Source: Sinotaia quadrata
Lineage: Eukaryota; Mollusca; Gastropoda; Architaenioglossa; Viviparidae
Direction: 5' to 3'
Assembly: GCA_028829895.1 (NCBI GenBank)
Contig: CM054178.1
Coordinates: forward strand, 64,448,335-64,512,334
Length of the DNA: 64,000 bases
The translations under genes were made by a program, and so were the position numbers. Of this stretch, positions 1-11,050 are shown in pieces (positions within the stretch are counted from its first letter, which is position 1; the number at the start of each line of letters is the position of its first letter). The notes beneath the pieces were generated by a model, which worked only from the letters and a program-made list of their open reading frames with translations, did no database searches and was not told the origin of the DNA.

Positions 1-1690
1 AAACCCATTTTATTAATTATTACGCACCCATCACTATTCCTAAGCTTTTAACCCAGTTAATACACGAGGTCAAGGTTGTTGATAAATAAAGAAATAAAAT
101 TTATTAACAAAATAATTAACTACACATTACAAAGCAATTCAACATTTATCAAGTACAAATAATGACATGTACAATGAGACATACAGAGATGCACAAACAA
201 ATATATATATCAATTGTTCAATGTTAGGCCTATAAAGTCTCTTTTTGTAACTGTTGTAACTGTTTATTATAGTGTTCCTGAAATTTATCTCTAGCTCTCC
301 CCAGACAATCCTATAGTGAACAAAATTCATTTACAATGTTACTTCAATCAAGTGATGTTCAGACAACATGAATAATGCACATCACAGAGTAAGAAAAGTT
401 GAAAGTTTGTTTCATAAAATGTACACATGACCTGAATCAAGTCTCTCTGTCTGTTTTTTCCCAACTGCATTCGATGATGTCATACACCTCCACTGGCTTC
501 CTTCATGGAACTCTTAGCACACTGGTGGTCATGTTCAGGACTAGACCCAGAAGTCCAGTTTAAGGAGGGTGTAAAAGGGAGTGCTGCCAATGTCTGTAGA
601 GCAACAACAATAATTCTTCTGTAGAAATTCTGTCTCTTTCCTTAATAACTCCTCAGACTATATTTTATAATTACTGAATATGATTATTTAATTTACCACA
701 AGTGAGCAAATGAATTCAAGCTATGTGCCCTTTTACAAGTTATAAACTCTTCCAAATACAGTACTACAGAATTAACCAAAATAATATTAACAGACCAAAA
801 TGGAAATAGAAAAATTAAAGGTGTAGGCAATATTGATCAAGGCTGTGATAAAAAGGTCTCTGAATCACAAACGTTTTTTACAAAGATCTAAATTCTTTAG
901 ACTTGCTACAAATTTCCACTAATGACTAGCATGTTAGTTACAAATAGATCAGCCAACATTAATCAAATGGCATTCCTACTGGATAAGATAATAAAAGATA
1001 TCTTAGAATTATAAACAGCACACAACGTTATACATGAAAATTAAAATACATTATTACTCTTCTGGAAGAAAGATGTAAAATTTACATTTATATTTAGCTG
1101 CAAAGAAGACATAAAATTACAATTTTAAAACTTATATCTCTGTTTACTCATGATAAGGCTTTGATCACATGACTCCCCATCAGAGACAGCAGAGAAACTT
1201 TGTCTTTCTGCCTTTAGAATTTCTTGGCAATTGATGAATAAAGTGATAATTTTCCACAATATGAGTTCCCCCTGTGTATTCCCTTAGCACTCATTGGTCA
1301 ACTATGGTTGGCCAGTAGAAGGCCATTGGTTAGCCCTACTTGGCAAGCTTCTAAGAAATGTTTGCATCATTCAATAAGTCGTTTATATGTAAAAAGATCT
1401 GATGTACACTCACGCATTCCATGGAACTTAGACTACTGAATTCCACCAGCAATGACACCAGTGTAATTTAATTATAATACTACTTCAAGAAATGTACAGT
1501 CATCCATTTAGGGTGAACTTTTGTAATTTTCCCAATATGTGTTCGCTTAACGTGCAGTGCATGATGTCTACCTTAAAATCTTATTCCATAAATATCAGTA
1601 ATATAAACAAGTGCTCCACAGTTTATCACAAAAATATATCATAAATAAAAGTATATAAAGAAACAAGTGACAAATAAAGGAAGGGGTGGA
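1..1690. other. Upstream intergenic sequence
   Basis: AT-rich, with no exon or RNA gene recognised. It begins in the middle of a region with ATTTATTAACAAAATAATTAA-type sequence resembling parts of the dispersed repeats. Confidence 0.6.
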
Positions 1691-1702
1691 AATATTTGTC
1701 AC

Positions 1703-1832
1703 AGTTAGTACCAATAGTAATAGTGGTAGCATTAGCAAAGATAGTAATAACAGTAGTGATAACACCAATCGTAATAGTGGTAGTGTTAGCATCAATAGTA
1801 ATAGTAGTAGGAGTATTAGAAGTAGTAGTATG
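1703..1832. repeat. Degenerate GTAATAGTAGT-type short repeat
   Basis: Imperfect tri- and hexanucleotide runs (AGTAATAGTGGTAGCATTAGC and similar). The valine/isoleucine- or leucine-rich open frames across it are repeat artefacts. Confidence 0.8.
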
Positions 1833-2486
1833 TCATGAGATATCTAGGGGTGACTTTATAACAATATATTATACCAATTTTTACTAGTTAAAGATTTAAC
1901 ACTTCTACAAAGTGTCGATACAAGGAATGGACTACTCGTTATAAATTGTATGTATCAGCAACTGTTACACAGATAATAAGGGTGACGCCACCAGCCAATT
2001 AGACTCATGTTGTCCACTCAGTAATAGACTGAGAAATAGATATAAAGTAAATATATAAACAAACAGAGAACAATACGATACAATTATACTGTTACTACAA
2101 TTTATGACAACAGGTAAAAGACGTTAAACTACACTGATAGATATATGAGATGGACACAATTAACAAAAATTTAAAGAAGAAAAAGATTAATGATATTTAA
2201 AATCAAAATAAATTCATAATCCTGTTTTTAGAGGTTCTTCATCAACATATTACACACCTACTAGTGATTTTAATTTAGCTACGAAGTTAAGTGTGAGCAC
2301 TGTGTCATTCCACATTAAAGACTTAATTTGAAAAATCGGCGACAACGTAGCAACTCTGTCACAAGACAAATATGATATCGGCACCCAAAGCCAATGGAAA
2401 TGAAGGACAGAAATAAAAACCCTGAAACATATGCAATTGCAGATTCTAAACACCACTGCAAGTTACTACATAAATAAATACTCAAT

Positions 2487-2487
<1 letters not shown>
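1833..2487. other. Intergenic, nothing recognised
   Basis: A 68-codon minus-strand open frame at 2250-2456 has no recognisable motif. Otherwise AT-rich sequence. Confidence 0.55.

Positions 2488-2580
<93 letters not shown>
2488..2580. repeat. (TATC)n microsatellite
   Basis: About 23 nearly perfect tetranucleotide units. It runs directly into the segment at 2581, which suggests the array was born at the end of a transposable element. Confidence 0.95.
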
Positions 2581-2770
2581 CCTTAGTCTTGCCGACCGTT
2601 GGGGCACCACTGATGGCCTGACAACCAGTTTCCTCCATTCCATTCAGTTCTCAGAATATCTTACTATATCGCTCAGCTTCAGTCCTGTCCATTCTGAGAT
2701 GTTATCTTCTCATCTTTTCCCTGTCTTCCTCTCCTTCGCCTTCCTTGCACAAAACCTTGCATGATTAGAC
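2581..2770. mobile_element. Possible transposable-element end next to the (TATC)n array
   Basis: A C/T-rich stretch (CCTTAGTCTTGCCGACCGTT, GGGGCACCAC, then TTATCTTCTCATCTTTTCCC) unlike its surroundings. It abuts a long tetranucleotide array, as tails of some invertebrate retroelements do. No coding motif is present; the assignment is an inference. Confidence 0.35.
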
Positions 2771-2809
2771 CCGAGTAACTGCAACAAACTAGAATTAGTT
2801 ACGTTTATA

Positions 2810-3160
2810 ATAACATAATACTTCCTAATAGTAATATAAAATATTAACCATTCATAGATGTACAGAGAAACGTTTTTACATTTTTCTAGTCTTTTGGTTC
2901 CTTTAAAAATTTAGCATTACAGCCTGTGAAAGGAGGGACTCTATACAGAAATCTCACCGAAAGAGAATGTTTGCAAAAGAGTAATATCTAGGGTCACTGC
3001 AAAAGTGTTCTCAGCCTGGATACTCCATCCACCTCTACCGTGACTAACTTTACTAGTCAATCGAATTTAAGAATATAGCTAGATCTAATTAAAATTTATG
3101 ACTTTCTCACATCTTTTACACTCACATTCTGTCAACACACAGAACACTAATGGATAAACA
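2810..3160 (+). repeat. Dispersed repeat family, copy C (3' end only)
   Basis: Matches 10690-11000 in order: TAATAcTTCCTAATA, CAGAGAAACGTTTTTAC, GGAGGGACTC, TTTGCAAAAGAGTAA, TTTATGACTTTCTCACATCTT, CATTCTGTCAACACAC. It lies upstream of the TRANK1-like gene. Confidence 0.65.
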
Positions 3161-3281
3161 AGTTTATTTTACATAGCTTGACAGTTAGATAATCACATAA
3201 CGAGGTCTTGGTCAAAAGCAAGACGTAAATTTAATCTGTTTACTTTACCGTCCTTGATTGAGCGTCCTCGTAGATGCTGCC

Positions 3282-3650
3282 TAGTTACTGGTCCCACACA
3301 ACAATAGTCATAATCCTACTCACCTCTTAGCTACTGGTCCCACACAACAATAGTCATAATCCTACTCACCTCTTAGCTACTGGTCCCACACAACAATAGT
3401 CATAATCCTACTCACCTCTTAGCTACTGGTCCCACACAACAATAGTCATAATCCTACTCACCTCTTAGCTACTGGTCCCACACAACAATAGTCATAATCC
3501 TACTCACCTCTTAGCTACTGGTCTCACACAACAACAGCCAGAATCCTAATCACCACCTAACTAGTGGTTCCACAGAACAATGGTCATAATCCTATTCAAC
3601 ACCTAGATCTGGTCCCACACAATAACAGCCATAATCCTACTCACTGCTAA
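3282..3650. repeat. 46-bp minisatellite, about 8 copies
   Basis: Unit begins TAGCTACTGGTCCCACACAA and ends CTACTCACCTCT. The first five copies are almost identical; the last two or three are diverged, as expected of an array that expands from one side. Confidence 0.95.
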
Positions 3651-4327
3651 ACGTATAAGTAGTAGTAGTAGTAGTTTAGTTATAGCAGTAGTGATGGTAA
3701 GGGTTGTGGTTGTTGTAATAGTGTAGTAATATCACTAGTAGTAAACATAATAGTACAGTAGAATGACGGCACTGTCATAAATAATTTTTAAGATGACTTT
3801 AACAGTTATCATTATCAACACTAATATTTAAAGTATTATATTTTAACAATATATATAAGATAACTAATGTCTTCAGTGTAAAGACTTCAATTTAAGACTG
3901 CAGAAACGTTTGACAAAATCATTCAAAAAATGTAAAACTTATTGTTACTAATGACAACAGTTTAGCTATAAAAAGAGACATATCACAAGATTAAAAATGC
4001 AATTGGCCGCTTTCATAGAGTAAATCCTTTTGACTTCACCCTGCGAGAAAAAAAACATTTACTTTAGATTACTGACGTATAACTTTATGAAATTCTGCTT
4101 ACCAAAGTATTATATAACACCAAACTACATTTCTCTCTGCAAACGTAAAAAAAATATTTTTTCCTTTTTCATTTATAATTTGGACAGTCATGCTTCAAAC
4201 AACTGCGCACGCACGCACAGCCTTACAGATATGCACATGACACATAGCAGTTCTGATAGCGAGTAAAAGTAACCTGAGCTAAAATATTTCGCATTTTAGT
4301 GTCATGGGGATTAAGTAGGCGTGTTGG
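3651..4327. other. Intergenic, short trinucleotide run
   Basis: AGTAGTAGTAGTAGT at 3659-3675; otherwise AT-rich with no gene seen. Ends at the candidate promoter. Confidence 0.55.
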
Positions 4328-4328
4328 C

Positions 4329-4337
4329 TATATATAG
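4329..4337 (+). promoter_or_regulatory. Candidate TATA box upstream of the TRANK1-like gene
   Basis: TATATATAG lies about 390 bases upstream of the candidate start codon at 4728. The stretch between (about 4360-4727) is less AT-rich than its surroundings and would be the 5' UTR. This is inferred from sequence only; no transcript start is visible. Confidence 0.3.
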
Positions 4338-4727
4338 AATGAGTTGACGATAGTGCAGGCGGTAGAATAACTAGTTGAATGTTTATCACCATTGGATCGG
4401 TTAAGTGAGGACAACTCGCTCAAAGTGAAATATTATTCAATGCGGTAGTTTTCGGTATAAACAAAATCAGGAACTATTTTGGAAGCCATGATGGATTAGG
4501 TAGCGACGCCGACTTGCAGGAACACGAACACACAAGATAGTTTTTGTAACACTTGGGGAGTGCGAGCCAGTCTTTGTAACGTTAGCCCAAATGTGTTTGT
4601 TGCAAACAACGTTTGAAGAAATGGTAGAGACATTTTCAACTTAAAACACCCGGCAGTGTGACGCAAGCATTGACCAGCGCGTTTTCAAGGCTGACGCTGG
4701 ACACGGTCCAAGCTAAGAACGTAGTCT

Positions 4728-4941
4728 ATGGCACGACGGTGGCGAGTGAAGAAAATTCGGTACCGTTACGAAGATGAAGTAGAAATCTTGAAAACTGGAT
4801 TTGCATCAGTCTGCGGAGTGGTGGTGGTGTTCTTGGTGGTGGTGGTGTTCTTGGTGGTGGTGGTGTGTTGGGAAGGGGTTCTGGTCTTCTATTTTTTTTA
4901 TATTTTGGCTAATGCTAGGAGTGCTAGGCCTAAAAACGAAG
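4728..4941 (+). CDS. TRANK1: TRANK1-like, candidate exon 1 (start exon)
   Basis: The ATG at 4728 is the first in frame after a TAG at 4722. It opens a frame of 71 codons plus one base, ending at a strong donor (AAG|GTATGAG). The one-base overhang fits the two-base lead of the exon at 5187. The protein starts MARRWRVKKIRYRYEDEVEI, then has a valine-rich hydrophobic stretch made by a GGT/GTG repeat, which could be a membrane segment or a repeat artefact. No family match supports this exon; only the phase, donor and position do. Confidence 0.4.
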
Positions 4942-5006
4942 GTATGAGCAAATGATTTTTATTAGTTTTTGCTATTTTGTACTCCAATATGTAAATTATG
5001 TTGAAC

Positions 5007-5009
<3 letters not shown>

Positions 5010-5038
<29 letters not shown>

Positions 5039-5057
5039 AATACATAGATAGATAGAT
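5010..5057. repeat. (GATA)n microsatellite
   Basis: Imperfect GATA units in the intron between candidate exons 1 and 2. Confidence 0.9.
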
Positions 5058-5186
5058 TGCATAAAGAAACTGAATTAAGATTATTGACCTAAAACCATGG
5101 TATTAAATATGCATTACGTCTTCTTGTATGGTAAATACTATAATATTACATACCGAAAGTAGATTTCATTCGTTGTTGTTTTGCAG

Positions 5187-5573
5187 GTGTCTCCTCCAAT
5201 TCTTTAATACCAGTCGATGAAAAGAAAAAAAGAAAGATTCATTTACCTAATTTATTTCGCTCAAAATTTTTGCCTCAGTTGACCAATAAGAACAGTCAGT
5301 CCGAAAGGAGTCAGTTAGAAAATGCTGCAGATTCCAAGTCTCATATTAGCCAGTCAATGAAAATGGAAAACAATATAAAACAATTGCTAGGTTGTAACTG
5401 TAAAGAAGATCTTGTGGAGGCTAGAAGCTTGTTTTTAGAAAATAACTCAATGGAAGCGTTCTCAAAGCTGAAAGCCATAATGGGCTGTACTCAGACAAGT
5501 TCAGCGCATGATGCGATTGTGTCTGACGCCTTGAAGGTGACAACAGAGCAATTCAGCAAATCGCCGGACACAG
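5187..5573 (+). CDS. TRANK1: TRANK1-like, exon 2 (N-terminal, helical)
   Basis: Acceptor TGTTTTGCAG at 5186, donor ACAG|GTAAAT at 5574; phase 1 in, phase 1 out (129 codons). The first third is basic and polar (DEKKKRKIHLPN). The rest looks helical (EDLVEARSLFLENNSMEAFS), like the TPR-type helices at the N-terminus of TRANK1 proteins. The exon falls between two dispersed repeats but is itself free of repeats and keeps an open frame throughout. Confidence 0.62.
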
Positions 5574-5934
5574 GTAAATAATCTCTGTATGCACTCTATC
5601 TTTTTAATGCGTAAAAGGTAGTGTATGTTTTCCTTTGTCCAAAAACATTCTTCATAATTAGTTAATTGTAAACTTTATTTTAAGTAAGAATTGTTTGTAT
5701 TTAATTATCTTTTCAAGATGAGCGCTGACATATTAAAATATTCAGTGTCACTTCGATTTCTTATCCCTTCTAACGATTCCAGTCACTCTATGGCAACTAA
5801 TCATCATCATCCATCAAGCTTTAGACAGGCAAGCAAAGCAAAATCACAGCTACTTAATATTAAAGCAAATAAATAAAATAAAATACAAGAAGAAAATAAC
5901 AAATGTAAACACAAATGTAGATAATAGCACTCTG

Positions 5935-7140
5935 TGTCACGGCATGCCTCACTTAGTTAAAGATTATTATTAATAATTAATCTTTCATAACTAATTTCTA
6001 GTGATGAGAATATTAACTTTATTTTATTAATGATCCTTTAACAGACACCACTCGTATCTCACTTGGCGGATATTTTGGCGTTGTAAACGTTTTCACAATT
6101 CCGTAACATCAACCAACATTTAGAGTCACATAAAGTTTCACATAACCTGGAATACGTACAGCTTCCAGCTTTCACTGGCCTTGAAACAGTGTCACAATGT
6201 CAAAATGTCCGTGCTCAGCAGGTGTTTCCCGCCTCATGCGTAAGAAATACTGACACGTTGTTTCCTCTCAACCAACCTGGCACTCTCTCCACTGTGTCAG
6301 TTTCTAGAGCAGAACACAATCACAAAGTTCTGGTACTTCACTGTACTGATGTACTTAGCATTCCTTGCTTTTGTACATCAAGAGTACATAGCGTATTCCC
6401 TAAAGCTTATACACACTGCAACAGACGTTTCACACTTCTCAAGTCAAAAGTCAGAAGAAGGCACTTGTACACTGAAATATATAATTAAAGAGCAAACCTA
6501 AGATTCCCATTTAGCACAATATATAACTCCATTCTGTCTCAATTCCCATTCTCAAACTTACAATTCCTGCAAAAGTATTCATTATTCCCATATATGGTAA
6601 AATAAACACAATGTATCAAACAATGTCACATTAATACACCACACGGATGCAGCTTAGTTCAAACATTTGTAGAAATAACAGTCAGCTCAAAGAGTACCAT
6701 CTCTACATAAACACAAGTGTAAATATCAATAGAAAATTGCATGAAATATTTATAAATCCATTCTTTCTCAATCAGTCAATTAAACTCACCACTCAAGCTA
6801 ATGACTGCCTTCAAGCCGGACTTCTCTCTTTGTCACTCAGACTCAAAGTGAATAAAGGTTAGAATTCTCTACAATAAATGAATATTTTAATCTCAACCCA
6901 TTGGCTGGTCTCGTTTTCAATAATAAAAATCATTGGAAAATAGAAAACTGCTCACTCAGTTTCCATTAGGTCTGCGAATCTAAAATATTCTTGCCTTAGG
7001 CTTTTTACTTCAAACTCAGATACTTTCAAAATAACAACATAAGGAGTGCCCAAGGTCGGGTCCCTCTGACAATTTAGCAACTTATATAACAATTAAAATT
7101 AAAAATAGGGAGGGGCAAATTTACTCTGTCACACACAATT
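5935..7140 (+). repeat. Dispersed repeat family, copy A
   Basis: Shares blocks with the copies at 50170-51340 (GTGATGAGAAT, AGACACCACTC, GTAAACGTTTTC) and 9330-11050 (CATTGGCT, GGAGTGCCCAAGGTC, TTTACTCTG). It lies in the intron between exons 2 and 3. It has no convincing long reading frame and is probably a non-autonomous transposable element. Confidence 0.75.
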
Positions 7141-8009
7141 CAGGAAAAGAGACAGCTGACATACTACCAAGTCTAGAACTAGAAAAGTTGTCTTTGGATA
7201 GAACCTATTCGAACATAGACGTGGTATCTCTTGATAATGTAAATTAGGTACAGCTGGTATACTCATGAAAGAAGACGACGGTGACCATTAAATAAATTTG
7301 TTACAATCACAGTTGCACTATATATATATATACCGTTTATAATGTTAAGAATTAGGCTCGGGTCTGAAAATAAATACTGCTCGTTTATTATGAAAAAAGT
7401 CGAAGAAATTTTGAAATCTACAGACAAAACAACATACAAACCAGTATGAGAGAAATCCTTGATCATGATAAATTAACGCATTTTGGCAACAATAACAACA
7501 AACCGTGTTGGCAATAATCATCCTATAACCTTCCACCCTGAACATAAATATATAAAACCAAATCCACCCCGAATAAATTCTTGATTGTTTTAATTCAACA
7601 CAACACCATGCTACAGCTATATAAATACAATATAGTCTAAGAGTAATGAATAATACTACTCGGCCGTGTAGCATGGATCACTATATGCGAAAGCCATCCA
7701 TCATTATCACTCGTGACGTATCAAAAGCCATTGATAACGCTTGTTGTGTAATACTTTTCCCCTCAGAAACTGTTCTCGATAACAAATCATTGGTGTCATT
7801 TTGCTATTTTTAGAACAATCATACTCGAACAGTGATCATTCTTGGCACATATTTGATTTCCCCCCCCCCCCTCTTATTGAACAAGACTTAATCACTGCCT
7901 TTACAACGATTTATCCACAAGAAACAACCAGATGTAATTAATTATTGCCCAATCCTCCTTTATCTCCAAGAATCCCTGGAGCGAAATTTGCAACGGTCGC
8001 TAGCGCGCG

Positions 8010-8060
8010 CACACAGACACACACACACAAACACAAACACACACACACACACACACACAG
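8010..8060. repeat. (CA)n microsatellite
   Basis: CA dinucleotide run with a few AAC interruptions, 230 bases before exon 3. Confidence 0.9.
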
Positions 8061-8287
8061 AGTGAAAATGAGACTGATTTGTACCAAAATAGATGTTTAA
8101 ATCACTGATTTCTGTTTAAAGGTGATTTAGTTGATAGCATTGACTTCCGATTTAATTTATTATTTATCCTGTAAACAATGTTAGCGGTTAAGTAACAATT
8201 TTATGAAAATGACCTAATGTGACGATTAATTTATATAGACTATTTATACTTTATTGACACACAAACCGTGAATATAACTATTTATAG

Positions 8288-8433
8288 GTGCGCTTACTGA
8301 AGTGGTGCAAAGAGACATCATACGTGGATTTAAAGATTTAACTTCGGTCGAACTTGTTGCTAATTCTGCGATATCATTTAACCTAAAGTACAGCAAACAG
8401 AACATTTTTACTACATTTTATTTTCCTGTTAAG
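8288..8433 (+). CDS. TRANK1: TRANK1-like, exon 3
   Basis: Acceptor TATTTATAG at 8287; starts in phase 1, matching exon 2. It encodes GALTEVVQRDIIRGFKDLTS followed by VELVANSAISFNLKYSK. The donor at 8434 (AAG|GTACGC) leaves phase 0, whereas exon 4 at 8990 needs phase 1. The donor lies inside the first unit of a 22-bp tandem repeat, so several near-identical donors follow. A 13-nt micro-exon at 8643-8655 would fix the phase. Confidence 0.65.
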
Positions 8434-8637
8434 GTACGCCTTGGAATGTTTTAAGGTACGCCTTGGAGTGTTTTAAGCTAAGGTATGCATTGGAGTATTT
8501 TAAGGTACACCTTGGAGTGTTTTAAGGTACGCATTGGAGTGTTTTAAGGGATGCATCGGAGTGTTTCACAATATATGCATTGGAGTGTTTTAAGGTATGC
8601 ATTGGAGTGTTTCAAGATATGCATTGGAGCGTTTTCA
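8431..8637. repeat. 22-bp minisatellite that contains a splice donor, about 9 copies
   Basis: Unit AAGGTACGCCTTGGAGTGTT plus TT. The first unit starts with the last three bases of exon 3 and its donor (AAG|GTACGC), so most units carry the donor sequence or a variant (AAGGTATGC, AAGGTACAC). See findings. Confidence 0.9.
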
Positions 8638-8642
8638 GCGAG

Positions 8643-8655
8643 GGAAAAGGTACAG
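8643..8655 (+). CDS. TRANK1: Possible 13-nt micro-exon of the TRANK1-like gene
   Basis: GGAAAAGGTACAG is flanked by AG (TTTCAGCGAG) and by GTCAAA. Inserted between exons 3 and 4 it turns phase 0 into phase 1 and adds GKGT without a stop. The acceptor and donor are only moderate. The only reason to propose it is that exons 3 and 4 do not otherwise join in frame. Confidence 0.2.
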
Positions 8656-8989
8656 GTCAAAGTGTAAACTCAACAAAAGTTCATCGCTAAATCAGTCGGC
8701 CTAATCGCAAACTGTCCTAAAAGAAAGACATTAAAATGATTTACATGTTAAGCAGTTACACGTATTATGACGTATTAATATGGAGAATGTTGAATACATT
8801 TTACGCTGAGATCGACAAGCAGAAAAAATGTGTAGCATTATTACATTAATTTTATTGCTATGACTTACAGCAACGTTGTTGTTGTACTGATTACTTCAAA
8901 CATTGTTTTAGTTTCTTTTATTAAAATGTAACTTTAATAATCTGCTATCAAATCTATACAGTAATGTCAATTATCTCAAATAAAAACAG

Positions 8990-9195
8990 GTTTTCTGGAT
9001 GACCTTGTACATCAATTCCCAGAGAAGAAAATACAACTAATTCTTCAGCGGCTCGCATCAGAGAGCAAGTGGCAAGACATCCAAGAATTACTACTAAGAG
9101 CGGAAGAATGTAAAAAACTGCCCAAACGATTTAACAGCATCTTCTTTCTTCTGTCTTCCAAGAATTTGTTTTCTTCCCAAGACCAGCGCCTGCAG
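8990..9195 (+). CDS. TRANK1: TRANK1-like, exon 4
   Basis: Acceptor AAAAACAG at 8989, two-base lead, then 68 codons. It includes FLDDLVHQFPEKKIQLILQR and QDIQELLLRAEECKKLPKRF, an amphipathic helical repeat. The chosen donor, CTGCAG|GTTGTG at 9196, is weak but leaves phase 0, which suits the next exon. That join gives RLQ-ALNRLLEVGAELP, typical of the start of an ankyrin-type helix pair. A copy of the dispersed repeat follows about 130 bases later. Confidence 0.7.
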
Positions 9196-9329
9196 GTTGT
9201 GATGCCTGACGTGCAATTAATGTTTTAGGTCTTGTGGTATGTCTCGTGGTATGTCTCACACACATATATACATGCATACACACAGATAGAAAAATTCTTA
9301 CTAAAAGAGAAGAGAAATCCATCATTTAA

Positions 9330-11050
9330 TCTTTATTTAGTGAGCCCCCATACACCCACTTTCTTCTCAAACATAAGGTTATCAATATGTGCAAGAAGGT
9401 CAATAAATATAACAATAAATTTATTAAATCATCATTTAAATATACATATTATAAATACAAGGAAAAAAGATTACTTGACGTCAATATTTCCACTAAACCA
9501 ATTTCGAAAAATATATACAGTCATATATCTTAAAATACAATTCAACAGATTAGTGTCAATACAAATCATGGGATAGTTCTTATCAGAGAATAGAAATGGA
9601 GTTAAGAGAGATAAGTGATAATAGTTTGTACATAACCTGATTTAGTTACTGTCTCAATAGTCTTTCATGTGATTTTTGTAATAAAGTCACAAGTTTATTG
9701 TTTACGTTATTACTGTCAAGTCCACATGATTCCCTCTCACATTGTAGAATACTGTTTCACTGCTATTCTCTCGAGGCAAACCTGGGTGCTCCTTTGCTGC
9801 ATTAGCTCCCTCAGGCAGAACAACAAGTGTAGCAATTTCCAGTAACTTCCTTGTACCAGAAATTCTTCAAGCATACTTTGCCACCATACATCAATGGACT
9901 GCAGTGTATTCCTTACACTTACATGCTGTAGTAGATACTTCTCGTGTCTATCACAATAATAGTGGTTTATAATGAGTAAACCATGATAAAATTAGATAAT
10001 TCAGATAAAATAAGGAAAGGCTGCTTTTCCCTGTACTAATATAATCAGGGAACAGATGCTGAGTTTCCAGTTTATTCGTTTTTAATTCCATTCTTTCTTA
10101 CATTCAAGTCTCAACTTACAGTTTCCTGCAACAGTATTTATTAGCCCAATACATGCTCACATAATAATAATTTTATGAGGGGGGGGGGGGTCACTAAAAA
10201 TAATATCAAGTTTTTAGCATACTACATATAAGCATCATAGTTCACAATTTGTAGAAATAATAGTCTACTCACATAATACATCTCTATGTAAATTGCAGGT
10301 ATAACATATCAATAGCAAAAATGCATGAAATATTTCTAAGCATTCTCTCTCAGTCAGTCATTAACTCACCATCCAGACTTCTTGCCACACCAAATTCATG
10401 TGATTAGACAATAGAATTCCCTACAGGATGTAAACATTTGATCTAAGTCCATTGGCTAGTCTCGTTCTTGTAAATCTTAACCATTGGATAATAAAAACTA
10501 CTCATCCATTTGGAACTGGATTGCATTGCATCAGCAATTTCTAGCATATTCTCAACTCGAGTTGTTTACTTCAACTCTGACACTTATAAGGAGTGCCCAA
10601 GGTCTGGTCACTTCAACAATTTACAATTTATATAATAATTAAGACTAGAAATAGGAATAGTAAAATTTACTCTGCCACAATGTTTGAAATAATATAACAT
10701 TCCTAATAAAACCTAACCATTCCTATAATACAGAGACGTTTTTACCTTATCTAGCCAATGGTCTTCATTTCCATGTACAACCCGTTATAGGGAGGTATCC
10801 AGTGTCAATGCTCGCCCAAGGACTCATTTGCAAAGAGTAAAGAATAGGATTTCCACACTGGCATTCTTACGCTTCAAACCACGCCCATAGAGCTTGACCC
10901 AATAAAAATTCACAATACACCTAGAGCTAATTAATATTTATGACTATATCACATCTTCCAACATACATTCTGTTAGCACACCTGGGACCTATCCAAAAGC
11001 AAGTTCACAATTACATCAGCATAAAAATTGCATAACACATAACCAAGAGT
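9330..11050 (+). repeat. Dispersed repeat family, copy B (longest 3' part)
   Basis: Begins near AGTGAGCCCCCATACACCCA, shared with copy E (AGCAAGCCCCCATCAACCCA). It runs through the CATTGGCTAGTCTCG and GGAGTGCCCAAGGTCTGG blocks shared with copy A, and ends in a block shared with 2810-3160 (AACATTCCTAAT, ACAGAGACGTTTTTAC). This fixes the order of blocks in the family consensus. It lies in the intron after exon 4. Confidence 0.75.

Noticed and set aside
1595..1887. Leucine/valine-rich open frames on both strands
   Set aside because: They are translations of the degenerate GTAATAGTAGT repeat.
2581..2770. A tRNA or snRNA gene
   Set aside because: No cloverleaf or box A/B pattern; C/T-rich element-like sequence instead.
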